From: Anodontia alba
Lineage: Eukaryota > Mollusca > Bivalvia > Lucinida > Lucinidae
Direction of reading: 5' to 3'
NCBI GenBank assembly: GCA_964016985.1
Contig: OZ024826.1
Span: 69,842,768 to 69,906,767 of the forward strand
DNA length: 64,000 bases
Under the pieces are notes generated by a model. It was not told the DNA's origin and made no database searches. It saw only the letters and a program-made list of their open reading frames with translations. The translations under genes and the position numbers were made by a program. Shown here piece by piece: positions 44,765 through 56,449 of this stretch (position 1 is its first letter; the number at the start of each line of letters is the position of its first letter).

Positions 44765-45989
44765 TTTACTTGCTGTTTAATTCAAGCCAATTTACACCTT
44801 TAAAACGCAGACTTACGACATTCTCCAAGTCGAAAATTCTCGATGAAAGCTCACAAAATGGTGCGCGAATACACTTCCGTATCACCCAATGTTTAATGCA
44901 TACTCTTATTTCCGTACTGCCCAAAAGGCATGTTAAAAACAACACAACAACAACAACAAACAAGAAACAGCCAGGTTTAGCATATGGGAAGCAGTTCATA
45001 CCATAGATATGTGTAAATCAGCACTATAGTTGTCTCCCTTATGTAGAATGTCCACTGACGACAAAAAGGGCCACAACCTTCCAATCGTTGACCCCTCCGT
45101 AATCAGGACATTACAACCCTCGACTATCAGGGCCTGACATTTGAAATGTCAGCCCTTCAAGGGAACGCAATATAAGTTGTAAGTATATCTTGGAGTAAAG
45201 TGCTTAATAAGCCGTTTATTTTGATGCAAGAGTTTTCAAACTCGGCGCAGAAATAAGGAAGTAATGGTGGTTGAATGTATTTAAAATGGCTGCCATGAAT
45301 GCTGCAATATTGTAGACTTTGTGCCGTCACACAGCCCAAATTAAACATGCAAAACCAAATTATAAAGGGTTTTTAAGAATAATTTTGCTACAGATTTTTT
45401 TTTATAATCTGTCAATTCTAGTGACAAGCAATCATTTTCCCCCAAATAAACCAACTTTATGAGAATAACTATCTTTATGAAACGAATTTTAATTTTTATG
45501 AACCCTCATTAAATATTCAAAATGGCGGCGCCCATTCCACTATGTTAAAATATTCAATTGTCTATAACTTACTTAATTTTCCTCCGATTTTGATCAAATT
45601 TGTGTCAAAATTAATTGTTTGGAAAGTTCCTTACTTTAAAGCAGAATAACTTTTCAGGTTGCGTTTCCCTTTCAATGTCACTCCATAATAAATGCCAACA
45701 CCTAATATACTTGATATAAAATGAATATTGATGTAGGCTTATTGAGACGGGCTTAATTTGCAGTTCTTGCTGACGCGCAGTGATGTCCTCCTAGTTCGCC
45801 ATTATATCATTCGCAGTGCGATATTTATATACGTCCAGGATGCCACGTATCTTGCACGTATAGTGCACGGGTAAACCGTGATTGTGCAATAGTGTCTATT
45901 TGTTGGACAATAAAGTTGTATAATACGTATGGTAAGGCGAAAAATGGCCTTAAGTAAGTAAAAAGGTACCCTACGCTGGGAAAAATGCA
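44765..45989. other. No recognised gene; repeat-like fragments
   Basis: 45,134-45,152 is a perfect 19-bp palindrome (CTGACATTTGAAATGTCAG). AAAATGGCTGCCATGAATG (45,283) and AAAATGGCGGCGCCCATTCC (45,520) resemble words common in molluscan repeats. Frames are short and unremarkable. Confidence 0.4.
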
Positions 45990-47639
45990 TTGTGTGTCGT
46001 GTGCCGTAACAGTATGGCAGTTTTAAAATCAAAGAAAACAGCACAGAGCTATCATGGCATTTCATTATCAGTGTTCCCATCGTGGAGGAGACAGGCATGG
46101 CGGTTTTAAAATCATTGAACATAGCACAGAGCAATGATTTATGGTATTTTATTATGAGTGTTCCCGTTGTGGAGGAGACAAATATGGCAGATTTGACATC
46201 CCGTATTATTATATCAGTGAAAAGAGCACAGAGGAGACAATAATTTGTAATTTTAAGAACAGTTGTCCTATCGTGGAGGAGACGGGTCGGGCATTTGTAA
46301 TATCAGTGACAAGAACATAGAATAGACAGCTGTTACAGTTTTTATGGTCAATGTTCACTCTGTTGAGGAAACGGGTCTACTATTTTACTATCACTGCAAA
46401 GAGCACAGACAAGACATTGTTTTGTTCTTGTTGTTGACATGATCAATGCTACTGTCGTGAAGGGAACATGTATGATAGATTTAATATAAAAGAAAATAGC
46501 ACAGAGCAGAGATTAATTGATTTCATGATCAGCGTTCCCATCGTGGAGCAGACAGTTCTGGCAGTTTTAATATCATTGAAAATAGCACAGAGCAGAGACG
46601 TTTGGTATTCCCATCGTAGAGGAGACAGGTATGGGAGTTTTAATATCAGTGTTATAATATCGGTGAAACGAGCACGGAGCAGAGAAGACATTTTACGAAC
46701 ACAGTGCTGCTGTCGTGGAAGAGACAGGTAGGGCATTTTAAATATCAGTGACAAGAACATATAATAGGCAGTTATTTTAATTTATATATATTATCTTCCA
46801 ACTTTGGAGGAGACGGATCTAGCATTTTTACTATCAGTGCAAAGAGCATCTATTAGACAAAACAAGTTTTCTTGGTTATATGATCAATGATCCTGTCGTT
46901 GAGGGAACTTGTATGGCAGTTTTAAAATCAAAGAAAATAGTACAGAGCAGAGATTTATGGTATTTTATGATAAGTGTTCCAGTCGTGGAGGAGACAGGTA
47001 CGGCAGTTTTAATATCATTGAATATAGCACAGAGCAGAGATTTATGGTATTTTATTATCAGTCTTCCAATCGTGGAGGAGACAGGCATAGGAGGTTTAAT
47101 ACCAGTGAAAATAACACAAAGTAGGCAATTATATGTAATTTTACGAACAGTACTACAATCGGGGAGGAGACATATAAGACCTTTTTAATATCAGTGACAA
47201 GAACATACAATAGACAGTTGTTATAGTTTAATAGTTGTTATGGTCAATGTTCCCTCCGTGGAGGAGACGGTTCTAGCATTTTACTACTAGAGAAAAGAGC
47301 ATAAACAGGACATTTTTGTTGTTGTTGTTGTTGATGTGATCAATGCTCCTGTCGAAGAGGAAACATGTATGGCAGTTTTTAAATCAAAGAAAATAGCACA
47401 GAGCAGAGATTTATGGTATTTCATGATCAGTGTTCCCATTATGGAGGAGATCCGTATGGCACTTTTTAACTATACGTATCATTTAAAATAGTACAGAACA
47501 GAGATTTATGATATTTCGTTATCAGTATGCCCATCGTGGAGGAGACAGGTATGGCAGTTTTTGATATCATTGGAAATAGCACAGAGCAGAGTGTTCCAAT
47601 TGTGGAAGAGACAAAAGATATGGGAGGTTTAATACAAGT

Positions 47640-47895
47640 GTCATAGTGTGGTTAGTGCCGTGTGGCGGCCGTAGAACGTCTCCCCGTACTTCACCATCGT
47701 GTAGATTATATTTTGTTTGGGATCATTGGGCCTATTGTTGTATCTTTGAGAAATGAGTTCTGCTCATGCATGCGCTAGAGGGCGTAAGCAATGTTGCAAA
47801 CTTCATTTCTGCTTATGAAGAACCTCAATAAAACCGAGAGTCCCGTTTTCTAATCCGTAATGTGTTGGTTGTTTCCAAAGACAATCGTTTGACGT
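47640..47895 (+). mobile_element. Insertion in the satellite, possible solo LTR
   Basis: About 245 bp of unrelated sequence splits one monomer. The uninterrupted form, GTGTTATAATATCAGTG, is seen at 46,642 and 49,302. The insert is richer in GC (GTGTGGCGGCCGTAGAACGT) and has AATAAAACCGAGAGTCCC (about 47,829), which could be a polyadenylation signal of an LTR. It also carries TGTTGGTTGTTTCC near its end. No clean target duplication is visible, so LTR origin is only a suggestion. Confidence 0.4.
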
Positions 47896-48082
47896 TTATT
47901 ATAATATCAGTGAAAAGAGCACAGAGTAGACTTTTTTTGTAAATTTACAAACAGTCCTCCTATCGTGGAGGAGACAGGTTAAACCTTTTTAATATTAGTG
48001 ACAAGAACATAGAATAGACAGTTGTTATTGTTTATACGGTCAATGTTCCCATCGTGGAGGAGACGGGTCTAGCAATTTACTA

Positions 48083-48450
48083 CTCTCTTGCACAGAGATT
48101 TGCTAACTCAGTTTGTCGTAGACAAACCTCTGTTTTATCTTCAACCATTTCATTGATAATTGCTTACCCCGCAGCTATTTATAATCAGAGGAGTCCCCTT
48201 CAGCTCAAGAGCAAATCAGAGCACCTGTTACAACCAAACCACTTAGCAACCATGTGATACAAACACACATCAACTGCTATCAGTTTATTTATGTTACTAG
48301 AGCAACAGATCAGGTAGGTATTTGGTGATACTTTAGGGATAAGTTTCGTAAGTACTCTATAAAAACATATGTTGTAGGTATTTATTACAAACGAGGCAAT
48401 TCTAATGAATGGCGAAATAGAAAGTCTTAAGGCGAAACAGATAGAATTAT

Positions 48451-48481
<31 letters not shown>

Positions 48482-48923
48482 AAATAACTCGCTTTATCTG
48501 TTTCTCTGATACCCTGTTGCTATAATGTTCTTACATTAACCCCAGTCCTGCTGATCCCGGATATGCCTTGACTTTGCAAACAGTGTAGATCCAGATCATT
48601 TGGCTTCTTCAGAATCTGAATAGGCTGGTTATTGTTTTATTTTGCAGAACAAACTGCAGACAGATTGTAAATATCAAATTTCAAGATACACACACACACA
48701 CAAAAGCCCCCGGTTAAATTTGACAACAGCATTTGTTCGGGAGAAAATCAGCCAATACCTAGTCGTGTTACGGAACGTTCGGCTGAGAGCGATACAAAGC
48801 GACTATTGGTGAAATGCTGAAATATAAAGGTCATTTACAGAGTTCAAATATCGTAATGAATGGGGTGAAAATTCAGCGCGTAATTGAAACTAAGTGGAAA
48901 TTTTAAGCGCTGATAGTTGAACG
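48083..48923. mobile_element. 841-bp insertion in the satellite with 13-bp target duplication
   Basis: TAGCAATTTACTA (48,070-48,082) and TAGCATTTTACTA (48,924-48,936) flank it and differ at one base; one copy is normal satellite sequence. Inside are an A run at 48,460-48,484, a CAGTCCTGCTGATCCCGG / GCAAACAGTGTAGATCCAGA repeat (48,543-48,600) and a (CA)n run at 48,692-48,702. No reverse transcriptase or transposase is recognised. Long duplications of this size usually come from LINE-type integration, so a composite retroposon is plausible. Confidence 0.65.
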
Positions 48924-50475
48924 TAGCATTTTACTATCAGTGCAAAGAGCATAGAGAAGACAATTATTTTTCTTTTTCTTGTTTATATGATCAATGCTCT
49001 TGTCGCGGAGGAAACATTTATGGCAGATTTAAAATCAAAGAACATAGCACAGAGCAGAGATTATTTGTATTTCATGATCAGTGTTCCCATCGTGGAGGGG
49101 ACCCGTGAGGCAGTTTAATATACATGTAATTTGAAAAAGCACAGAACAGAGATTTATGGTTCTTTAATATCAGTGTTCCCATCGTGGAGGAGACAGTTCT
49201 GGCAGTTTTAATATCATGGGAAATAGCACAGGGCAGAGGTTTATGGTATTTTATTATCAATTTTCCATCATGGAAGAGATGTGTATGGCAGTTATAATAC
49301 CAGTGTTATAATATCAGTGAAAAGAGCACAAAATAGACAATTATTTGTAATTTTACTAACAGTGCTCCTATCGTGGAGGAGACAGGTCAGGCATTTTATT
49401 ATCAGTGACAAGAACATAGAATATACAATGTTCCCACCGTGGAGGAGACGAGTCTAGCATCTTTACTATCAGTGCAAAAAGCATAGACAAGACAAGTTTC
49501 TTGTTTATATGATCAATGCCCCTGCCGAGGATAAAACATGTATGGTTTTAAAATCAAAGAAATTAGCACGGAACAGAGATTTATGGTACTTTACGATTCG
49601 TGTTCCCATCGTGGTGGAGACAGGTACGGCAGTTTTAATATCACTGAATATAGCACAGAGCAGAGATTTATGGTATGTAATTATCAGTGTTCCAACATTC
49701 TTGCATTTTACTACCAGAGCAGAGATTTATGGCATTTTATTATCAGTGTTCCCATCATGGAGGGCACAGGTATGGTAGTTTCAATATCATTGAAAATAGC
49801 ACAGAGCAGAGATTTATGGTATTTTATTATCAGTATTCCCATCGTGGAGGAGACAGGTATGGCAGTTATAATATTGGCGAAAAGAGCACAGTGTATACAG
49901 TTATTTATAATATCACTTACAAGAGCATGGCGTACACAATGGTATTTTATGACCAATAGTCTCACCGATGACCAATAGTCTCACCGTGGAGGACAATGGG
50001 TCTAGTGTTTTGTAAAAAATGACAGGACGATAGAGTATTCAGTGGTTATTTACGTGATCAATATTCCCATTGCCGAGAAAAAAGGTCTAGTATTTAAATT
50101 ATCAGCGACAAGCGTTCCAGGGGACACAACTGGTATTGTTTATACGATCCACGTTTCCTCCGTAAAGTAGACAAGCCGAGAATTTAAAATACCAGTGACA
50201 ATGGCCTAAAGGAGACAACTGGTAATGTTTGTACGATCCATGTTCCCATCTTGGAGGAGACAGGGGGTAGTTATAAAACTAGTGAATGGTATCATTGAGG
50301 CAATTATGATATCAGTGAAAAGAGCATAGAGTAGACAACTATTATTATTTTTATGTTCAATGTTACTATCATGATGTAGAAAATTATGAATGTTGTAATA
50401 TCAGAGACAAGTGAAAATAGTAGACAATTATAGATGTTTATATTATCAATGTGCCTATCGTGGAGGAGACAGGCC

Positions 50476-51054
50476 TGGTCTTCATAATCACACTGGTCAC
50501 TCAAAAAGCACTGGTGGTGGCTGCAACGCTCCGGAGTCGGCTTTTTAACGCACTGGAATGGCAAAATAAATGGCGGAGAAGGTAAACAAAAGATATACCT
50601 TTTCCTGTTATAATTTTATCTGAGCTTATTTCGGTTTTATTTTCAAGGACAGGGGGCGCACAGAACACCAATAAGACTGCAGTTTACGCTTATGTTAGAA
50701 ATTTGGAGATTTTTTCCTCCATATTTATTTCATTTTGTCATACATACTTACATAAAGGAATCAATACATGTAAAAATAACATATACAGACATTGAGTTGA
50801 TATCTGACAAAACAAAATAAAAAACAAAATAAAAAAATAAAAAAATAAATAAATAAAAAATACACTTACAGTTTCAAACATCACTTATATTATGCGTGTA
50901 AGTGATAATATCACATGTGCATCGAATAAAATGTTTCAAAACCAGCAGCTGTGTGTAACACTGTGCGGGTAATATTGTATCTGATAAGTGCTATGTTTTA
51001 TAAAGAAAAAGGTTTTCTTTGAACCATATATCCATATTAAGACTGAAACTCCGA
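50476..51054. other. No recognised gene
   Basis: After the satellite there is AT-rich sequence with an AAAT-rich run at 50,815-50,860. GCACTGGTGGTGGCTGCAAC and GCTCCGGAGTCGGC near 50,509-50,543 stand out as GC-richer, but I do not recognise them. Confidence 0.35.
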
Positions 51055-52039
51055 TCACTCTGAATTGAGTATACAATGGAGAAAAAAAGGGTAAGAAAAA
51101 AGTCCAGGGAATGCCATAATCACAAACCGCAGCCCTTCCAAGACACCAAGAGGAAGAGGAAACCGACAAAACCAAACAAGCACAAATCGAACAAACGTAC
51201 GAAAAGCACTAAGATCAGCTGTCTTTTCCCCAAGCGAGACAATCGCAATGCTAAAAGGACTGAAAAACACAAGAACAAAATAGCACAAGGTCACACATAA
51301 AACAAATCGCCTCGTAGAATAAACCACAAACAAAAAGTAAGACTAACACCGGGACCACCGCCTTAGAACGGTCAGTAGAGTAAACCACTGTGGGGGGTGG
51401 GGGGGGTGGGGGGGGGGGGAGCGGGTGGGGGTTAAAGCAATTTTACAGCTAGCCAACTTCACCCTGGGCCCCAATGCAACTCTTAATACAGAAATACATA
51501 AAACTTCGGTTCGCATAAAGGCTACCAACTCAGTCAATGCATCAAAGCGAAAACATAAAAATCAAATTAATCACTATAATGAACAAAGATGGGTACTCAT
51601 GGCTAATTCTACTGTTTGCCAGAGTAAATGAAAACAAATAGTTGAACCACGGCCCGTATTCAAAGCCAAAGACATATCGTCAAGCCCCAACCCACTGGTT
51701 AAAGTTTTACGAAGAGGCCGTCATTGAGTCTGAGACCCGAACCGCCGTCGTGCAATTAAAGAGTGAAGCATAGCCGTCAACAGTGATTGGGTTGACAACT
51801 AGACATGCAGTCGGCCGCATAGCCAATTATTTTATAACGGTCAATAAGTTTTCTGAATTGCCACTTTCTGAAAGACCACTTTCCCAAACACTTATTATAA
51901 CTGTTGTTTATTTTAGCAATATACTGCTCACTCTTAAACTTTCTTTTGAGCAAAAATTGGAATACTCAAATATTCAATCTTTTAGAAGAAAACTTTGTTT
52001 TGTAAATGTAATATTTTGCTATTACTATAGGGTAAATAA
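51055..52039. other. Lysine-rich frame and G-run; no recognised gene
   Basis: The plus-strand frame 51,076-51,300 (74 residues) is almost half Lys/Arg/Asn, a consequence of A-rich sequence, and the minus strand is open too. 51,352-51,376 echoes the GACCGTTCCAAGGCGG word at 15,547 in inverse orientation. 51,389-51,432 is a G-rich tract with runs of 5-9 G. The remainder is AT-rich. Confidence 0.4.
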
Positions 52040-53081
52040 TTAATGACTTCTCCTTTTGCCAAGCAAAAATAAGAGTTTTATCAGCGATATTGAGATCAAG
52101 ATTCCTATGCGTTTTCAATCCCTTTTAACAGATTCCCAGAACTCTTTCACTTTTGGACAACCATCAAACAAATATTTGTTTCCTGATCTTGTTTACAAAA
52201 GGAACGCCTATTATTATTAATTTTATTTACTTTACCAATAAATGATTTTGTAGTAAGAAGTTTATTATTAATCTTAAACTGAAAGTCTTTTCATTTGACT
52301 TCATTAACATTGTTAAGGGCCTTATTGTGTTTACGTTTTTCCTCCTTCGGAATTTCTCCTAAATCTCTTTGCCATGTATTTGGGTTGTTATTTTCACATT
52401 TAATAAAAAAAAATCATAAATTTACTACAACCTTTTTTATCTTTGAGTAATAGTTTGACTTGTTTTGGACATGTTATATTATAGTTCATCTTACTACAAA
52501 TTTGAACATTATTTCCAAGTAAGTTTCTCCAAACATTAGGTATTCTATTTAATAATCCTTGAAAATCTAAAACGGTACCTCGTATATTAAAACAGCTTTG
52601 GATTCCTCAAAATCGTAAAATGTACCATTTTTATTTATTAGATCAGTTATATTTCTTATGCCCTTTTTATACCATTGTTTTATGAAAAAAAATTCACCAT
52701 GATATAACTCCGAATTAAACTATAATGGTGCATTCTAAACGTCTTCAACCTGATCCGTTGTGTTACAGCTTAGAAAAGATTTCCAATTATTCACTACATC
52801 AATCCAAAAGTGGTTTCTAATAGTTAAGTTACAATGTTTCAGCCCCAAACGAAACTAGTTTCATAAAATCTATATGTAAAAGTGTATACCGTGAAGAATC
52901 ATCTGAATAATAAAATTCGACGCAACCACGTTGCCTTTAACGACTGAATAAATTTACTTGTATTAACTATTCTTAATCTCCCGTCCTTAACATCTTGTAT
53001 CATAATATTTCGGCCTATCCTATAAGGACAGGAGTTCCAGAGAAACTTGTAAATAAAAACATTAAATTATAATACCCCGCC

Positions 53082-53590
53082 ATTATCGTGTCGTGGGCAG
53101 ATAACTCTGACAAACATTGGCGAAATTTGCCCATAACCAAGCAAAAACCAGATCTCCTTCATATCAATGCATGTACCAAGTTTGGTTAAAATCCCTTGAC
53201 ATTCACTCAAGTTATCGTCCTGAAACGAAAATATGTGCGTGTCTCGGACAGATAACTCCGTCAAAATTTGACGACATTTGCACATTAGCAACCCCAAACA
53301 CAATATCAATGCACATACCAAGTTTGGTGAAAATCCATTGATGTTTACTCAAGTTATCATCCGGAAATTAAAATATGGGCGTGTCTCGGGCAGATAACTC
53401 CGTCAAATTTTGACGAGATTTGCCCATCAGTTCCCAAACCAGACCTCTACAATATGGAGAAAATCCATTGATGTTTACGTTTACTCAAGTTATCATCTGG
53501 AAACGAAATACGGATGGACGGACGGACCGACGGACACACGGACGCCCAACGTGAAACCATAATACCCCACCACTATCGTGTGGCAGCTTA
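53082..53590 (+). repeat. ~147-bp tandem repeat insert with direct-repeat edges
   Basis: AATACCCCGCCATTATCGTG opens the insert (about 53,071-53,090) and AATACCCCACCACTATCGTG closes it (53,561-53,580). Between them are three or four units with GTCTCGG.CAGATAACTCCG, GACGA.ATTTGCCCAT, ATGCA.ATACCAAGTTTGG and ACTCAAGTTATCGTC, with CAGATAACTC at 53,098, 53,249 and 53,391. The last unit runs into GGACGGACGGACCGACGG. It lies inside LINE relic 2. Confidence 0.85.
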
Positions 53591-53599
53591 TCCAGGTGT

Positions 53600-54300
53600 A
53601 AATCAATTTGTTCAGGCGGATTAGGTAGAGCAGTAAAAAGATGTACAAATTTGGAAAGAACTAACGATTTATCACTGTGATCTTATCTGGAAGAGTTAAT
53701 TTTCTTTTTGACCAAGACTGTAATACTTTTTTTCATTTTAGTTATTTGTTCTTGTGGGTTTAAATCTCAGATATTGAAAACTTCAGGGGTAATGTAAGTA
53801 ATAATTCTGAATAAGTAAGATCACCCTCAAGTTTCTTAGACCCATTGTCTGTTATTTTTTTGTTATTTTTTATTTTTTTTTTATTTCCCCTATTAATTCC
53901 CTAATAGACTAATCATCAATATTAACAGTTTCTGTATACAAATTGCTATAATAATTTTTCTGGTTATTCAATATACCTGGAGTATCTTTGAATTTTTCCC
54001 CCATGTCCATTTATTAACTTAGATATAACTTTTCTGTTAAAATTTCTGCTTTTTAAATTTAAAAAATACTGAGTTGTTTCTTACCCTCTAAATCTCCATA
54101 CCTACATCTCAAATTTAATAAAACACCCTCCATTTCCTTCTGTCTTATTTCATATAGTCTACTTTTTTTCATCTAGGACATTCATGTCATTTAAACTCAC
54201 ATTTAACATATTTTTAGTCATTTTATCTTCAAGACCTTTAATTTCCTCTTCTTAATCCACAGCAGACAGTATTTTCTTTTGCAGCTTCCAGTACCGATAA
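53600..54300 (-). pseudogene. LINE 2 ORF2: linker fused to post-RT region, RT core deleted
   Basis: The minus strand gives NLRCRYGDLEGKKQLSIF, GEKFKDTPGILNNQKNYYSN, then KLEGDLTYSELLLTL, which in LINE relic 1 precedes KNMKNNHSPG at the start of the reverse transcriptase. Here it is followed within a few codons by LKFSISEI and NPQEQITKMKK, which correspond to LLGIIFDTDLN and its downstream sequence in relic 1. The whole palm domain, roughly 250-300 codons, is missing at this junction. Confidence 0.75.
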
Positions 54301-55253
54301 ATCCTAATAATTATTGTTATTTTTATAAAGTTATTGTAAAGACGTTTTGTGTGCACCTTCAAGGCCAATTGCTAAAATGGTATCTAAGCAGAGCTCTAGA
54401 TAAGGCACATTTTTTAATCCAAAAATTCTCGTATTTTCAGGTTTCACCACAAAAATATATGTGGTGGATACGCGTTAGAACTAGCTGGGCAAGGCACTTC
54501 TAATGAATACTCAACACATATATTTTCGCGGCATGCAAAATAAGAAAAAAAATTACCTGAAACCCCTTTATCTAGGGCTCTGCATTTATTGAGGCTACTA
54601 TGTTCCTGCTTATTATTACAAACAGAAAAATGTATTTTATAGCTGATGAAAACATTTAGCTTTCTCAATTTTAAACTGAAATAGTCATTTAAAATCCTTT
54701 TAACTTTGACTCTAAAGAGAGAGCTTGGTATTTCATGTTTCTTTGCATTTGAAGCACTTACTTTGAATATGAGTTGAAGTGATCGCTTCTTTCCCCTCCC
54801 TACGGAAATAAATTGTCTGTCAGTCTAGTATACATCATGCTAAATGTTAATAAATTTTTATACCAGTGTGCCTGATACAGCTAAATGAGACCGTGACTCA
54901 AAAACAGCAGTGTGTATAAGCAAATCAAAACTTAATTGATTCTGTCAGTAAAAAACAATGCCACCAAGAAACAGAAACAGGTTGTTGAAATGTTTTAAAT
55001 TTCTCCCCTAATTTTGATTGGTCATTCTAGTATCACCACTGGATTTAATCCAATCACGATGTCCTTGAATACTGATGAAGCATACAGACTAATTCATTTA
55101 TTTAGACAGGTACAACAGGTTGAATCCGAGAATTAAAAATGACAACAACAAAGAAAAAAAAAAAAAAAATAAAGGTTATTTTTTCTCCCATTTTCTTAAG
55201 TCGGAAAATACTGTCAAGCTGTGGATTAAAATAGATATATACAATTCCTTTAC

Positions 55254-55372
55254 AGATGTATGGGGAAAATATTTGTACTGATTGTCAAGAGTACAGGATA
55301 ATTGGACGTCCTAACGGGCTCGCCAATTATTCTATCCTTTTGACAACAGTACAAATATTTCCCCATACATCT
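55254..55372. repeat. ~119-bp palindrome
   Basis: The arms 55,254-55,305 and 55,323-55,372 are inverted copies: AGATGTATGGGGAAA.ATATT, TGTACTG.TTGTCAA and GGATA.AATTGG face each other across a 17-bp loop, ACGTCCTAACGGGCTCG. Mismatches are few. It lies within LINE relic 2. Confidence 0.93.
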
Positions 55373-55434
55373 AAAAAAATGAATATATCTTCACTAATTT
55401 AACTTCTTCTTGCATACTTTCCTTCACATCACAA

Positions 55435-55680
55435 AACATGCCTATATAACTTTGACCCCCCTTAAACCGCACTTTTATGTAGTCAAAATGGGGTTTACAG
55501 GAGTATACATTATTTTTCTTATTTCTGCTCAAAAACATAGATTGTGGGTACTCGTTAGAACCGCCTCGCCTATGTTTTGAGCAGAAATATGAAAAACTAT
55601 GATAGTTTTTTATCTGAAAATTTTCAATTTTTGGCGGTGAAATTTTCTATATATTTGAATAGGCGTGTTTTCGTAATGTT
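55435..55680 (-). repeat. Dispersed repeat, copy 2 (inverse of 33,085-33,360)
   Basis: See the copy at 33,085. Here the centre is a clean hairpin: ATTTCTGCTCAAAAACATAG (55,521-55,540) against CTATGTTTTGAGCAGAAAT (55,570-55,588) around a 29-bp loop. It is inserted in LINE relic 2 next to the palindrome. Confidence 0.82.
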
Positions 55681-55699
55681 TTTCCTAGTACTATGCTTG

Positions 55700-56123
55700 A
55701 TTGTTTCTCCCCGAATCATAATAAACAATGTCTCTAAAAACAACTGATCATTTATTATAAATTGAACATTTCTTTCAGATAATTTATTATTACTATTATC
55801 ATTATTATCACTTTTATATGTGGTTATTGTATCATGAATTACAGTTTTAACAATTTGTACATAATCTTTATGTTTTAATAATGAATTGTTGAGTTTCCAA
55901 TACCCTCTCCCACGTTCATTCTCCTCTAGTTTATTTTTAAGGGTTATAGCTGAATGATCTATTCAATATTCTGGCACTATATCGTTGTCATGGACCGATG
56001 CAAACATGTCCTCACTTACAACAAAAAAGTCCAATCTAGCTTGTTTTTTTTTTTTTTTTTTTTTTTTTATCTGGGAGTAATTTTCTCCATGTACATTTCT
56101 GTTTTGAATCATTTGAAACTCTC
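55700..56123 (-). pseudogene. LINE 2 ORF2: end of endonuclease and linker
   Basis: The minus strand reads CTWRKLLPDK (about 56,085), a poly-Lys expansion from an A run (56,043-56,067), LDFFVVSEDMFASV-like sequence with a shift, IDHSAITLKNKLEENERGRG (about 55,910-55,965) and YWKLNNSLLKHKDYV. It closely parallels GRHFWKHNNSLLYDINYV in LINE relic 1. The frame is open for a long stretch here, so decay is uneven. Confidence 0.82.
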
Positions 56124-56136
56124 CAAACATCAATAT

Positions 56137-56416
56137 GGGGATGGTTGGTGTGGCGAAGGTGTCGGGTATCTTACGTCACCGGGTGTCCAACTAATATTCG
56201 CTTCCAGTTAGGCAAGGCCTGCCATCCTTGTGCCAGGTAAGGGTAGAGGGGGAATGTTTTTATTTCTTCTGTTTCTTCACTTGCATTCATGTTCCTCTTT
56301 CTTCCCTAACCCTCTATTTCGTCTCCTCTATTGTCTCTTCTATCCCTTTCTGAGGGAGACGACACAAAATAATCCACAAATGACGTGTCGTTAAACCCCA
56401 ACTCGATAAAAAAAAA
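56137..56416 (+). mobile_element. SINE (280 bp) with perfect 13-bp target duplication
   Basis: CAAACATCAATAT occurs at 56,124-56,136 and again at 56,417-56,429, bracketing the insert. The body starts GGGGATGGTTGGTGTGGCGA and ends GTCGTTAAACCCCAACTCGA followed by TAAAAAAAAA, an ending I associate with invertebrate SINEs. The head has a weak A-box-like TGGTTGGTGTGG and no convincing B box. It interrupts the endonuclease of LINE relic 2, so it inserted later. Relation to a named SINE family is not established. Confidence 0.85.
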
Positions 56417-56449
56417 CAAACATCAATATATCCATTTTCTTCTATAATG

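Larger units (their letters stand above)
45990..50475 (+). repeat. ~87-bp satellite with higher-order repeat structure
   Basis: The monomer is about 87 bp: TGTTCCCATCGTGGAGGAGA, CAGGTATGGCAGTTTTAATA, TCATTGAAAATAGCACAGAG, CAGAGATTTATGGTATTTTA, TTATCAG. Distinct monomer types recur in order: one with TTTTAAAATCAAAGAAAATA, one or two with TTAATATCATTGAA, one with ATCAGTGAAAAGAGCACAGA, one with ATCAGTGACAAGAACATAGA, one with ATCAGTGCAAAGAGCATAGA. The junction GATCAATGCT.CTGTCG falls at 46,441, 46,882, 47,338, 48,989 and 49,511, giving periods of 441, 456 and 522 bp where uninterrupted (five or six monomers). 87 is a multiple of three, hence the open frames (for example 49,538-49,978). Not coding. 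Confidence 0.93.

Noticed and set aside
49538..49978. 146-residue frame in the 87-bp satellite
   Set aside because: The monomer length is a multiple of three, so frames stay open; several overlapping frames on both strands behave the same way.
51076..51300. Lysine-rich 74-residue protein
   Set aside because: A-rich DNA gives Lys/Asn/Thr-rich frames; the opposite strand is open as well and no domain is visible.
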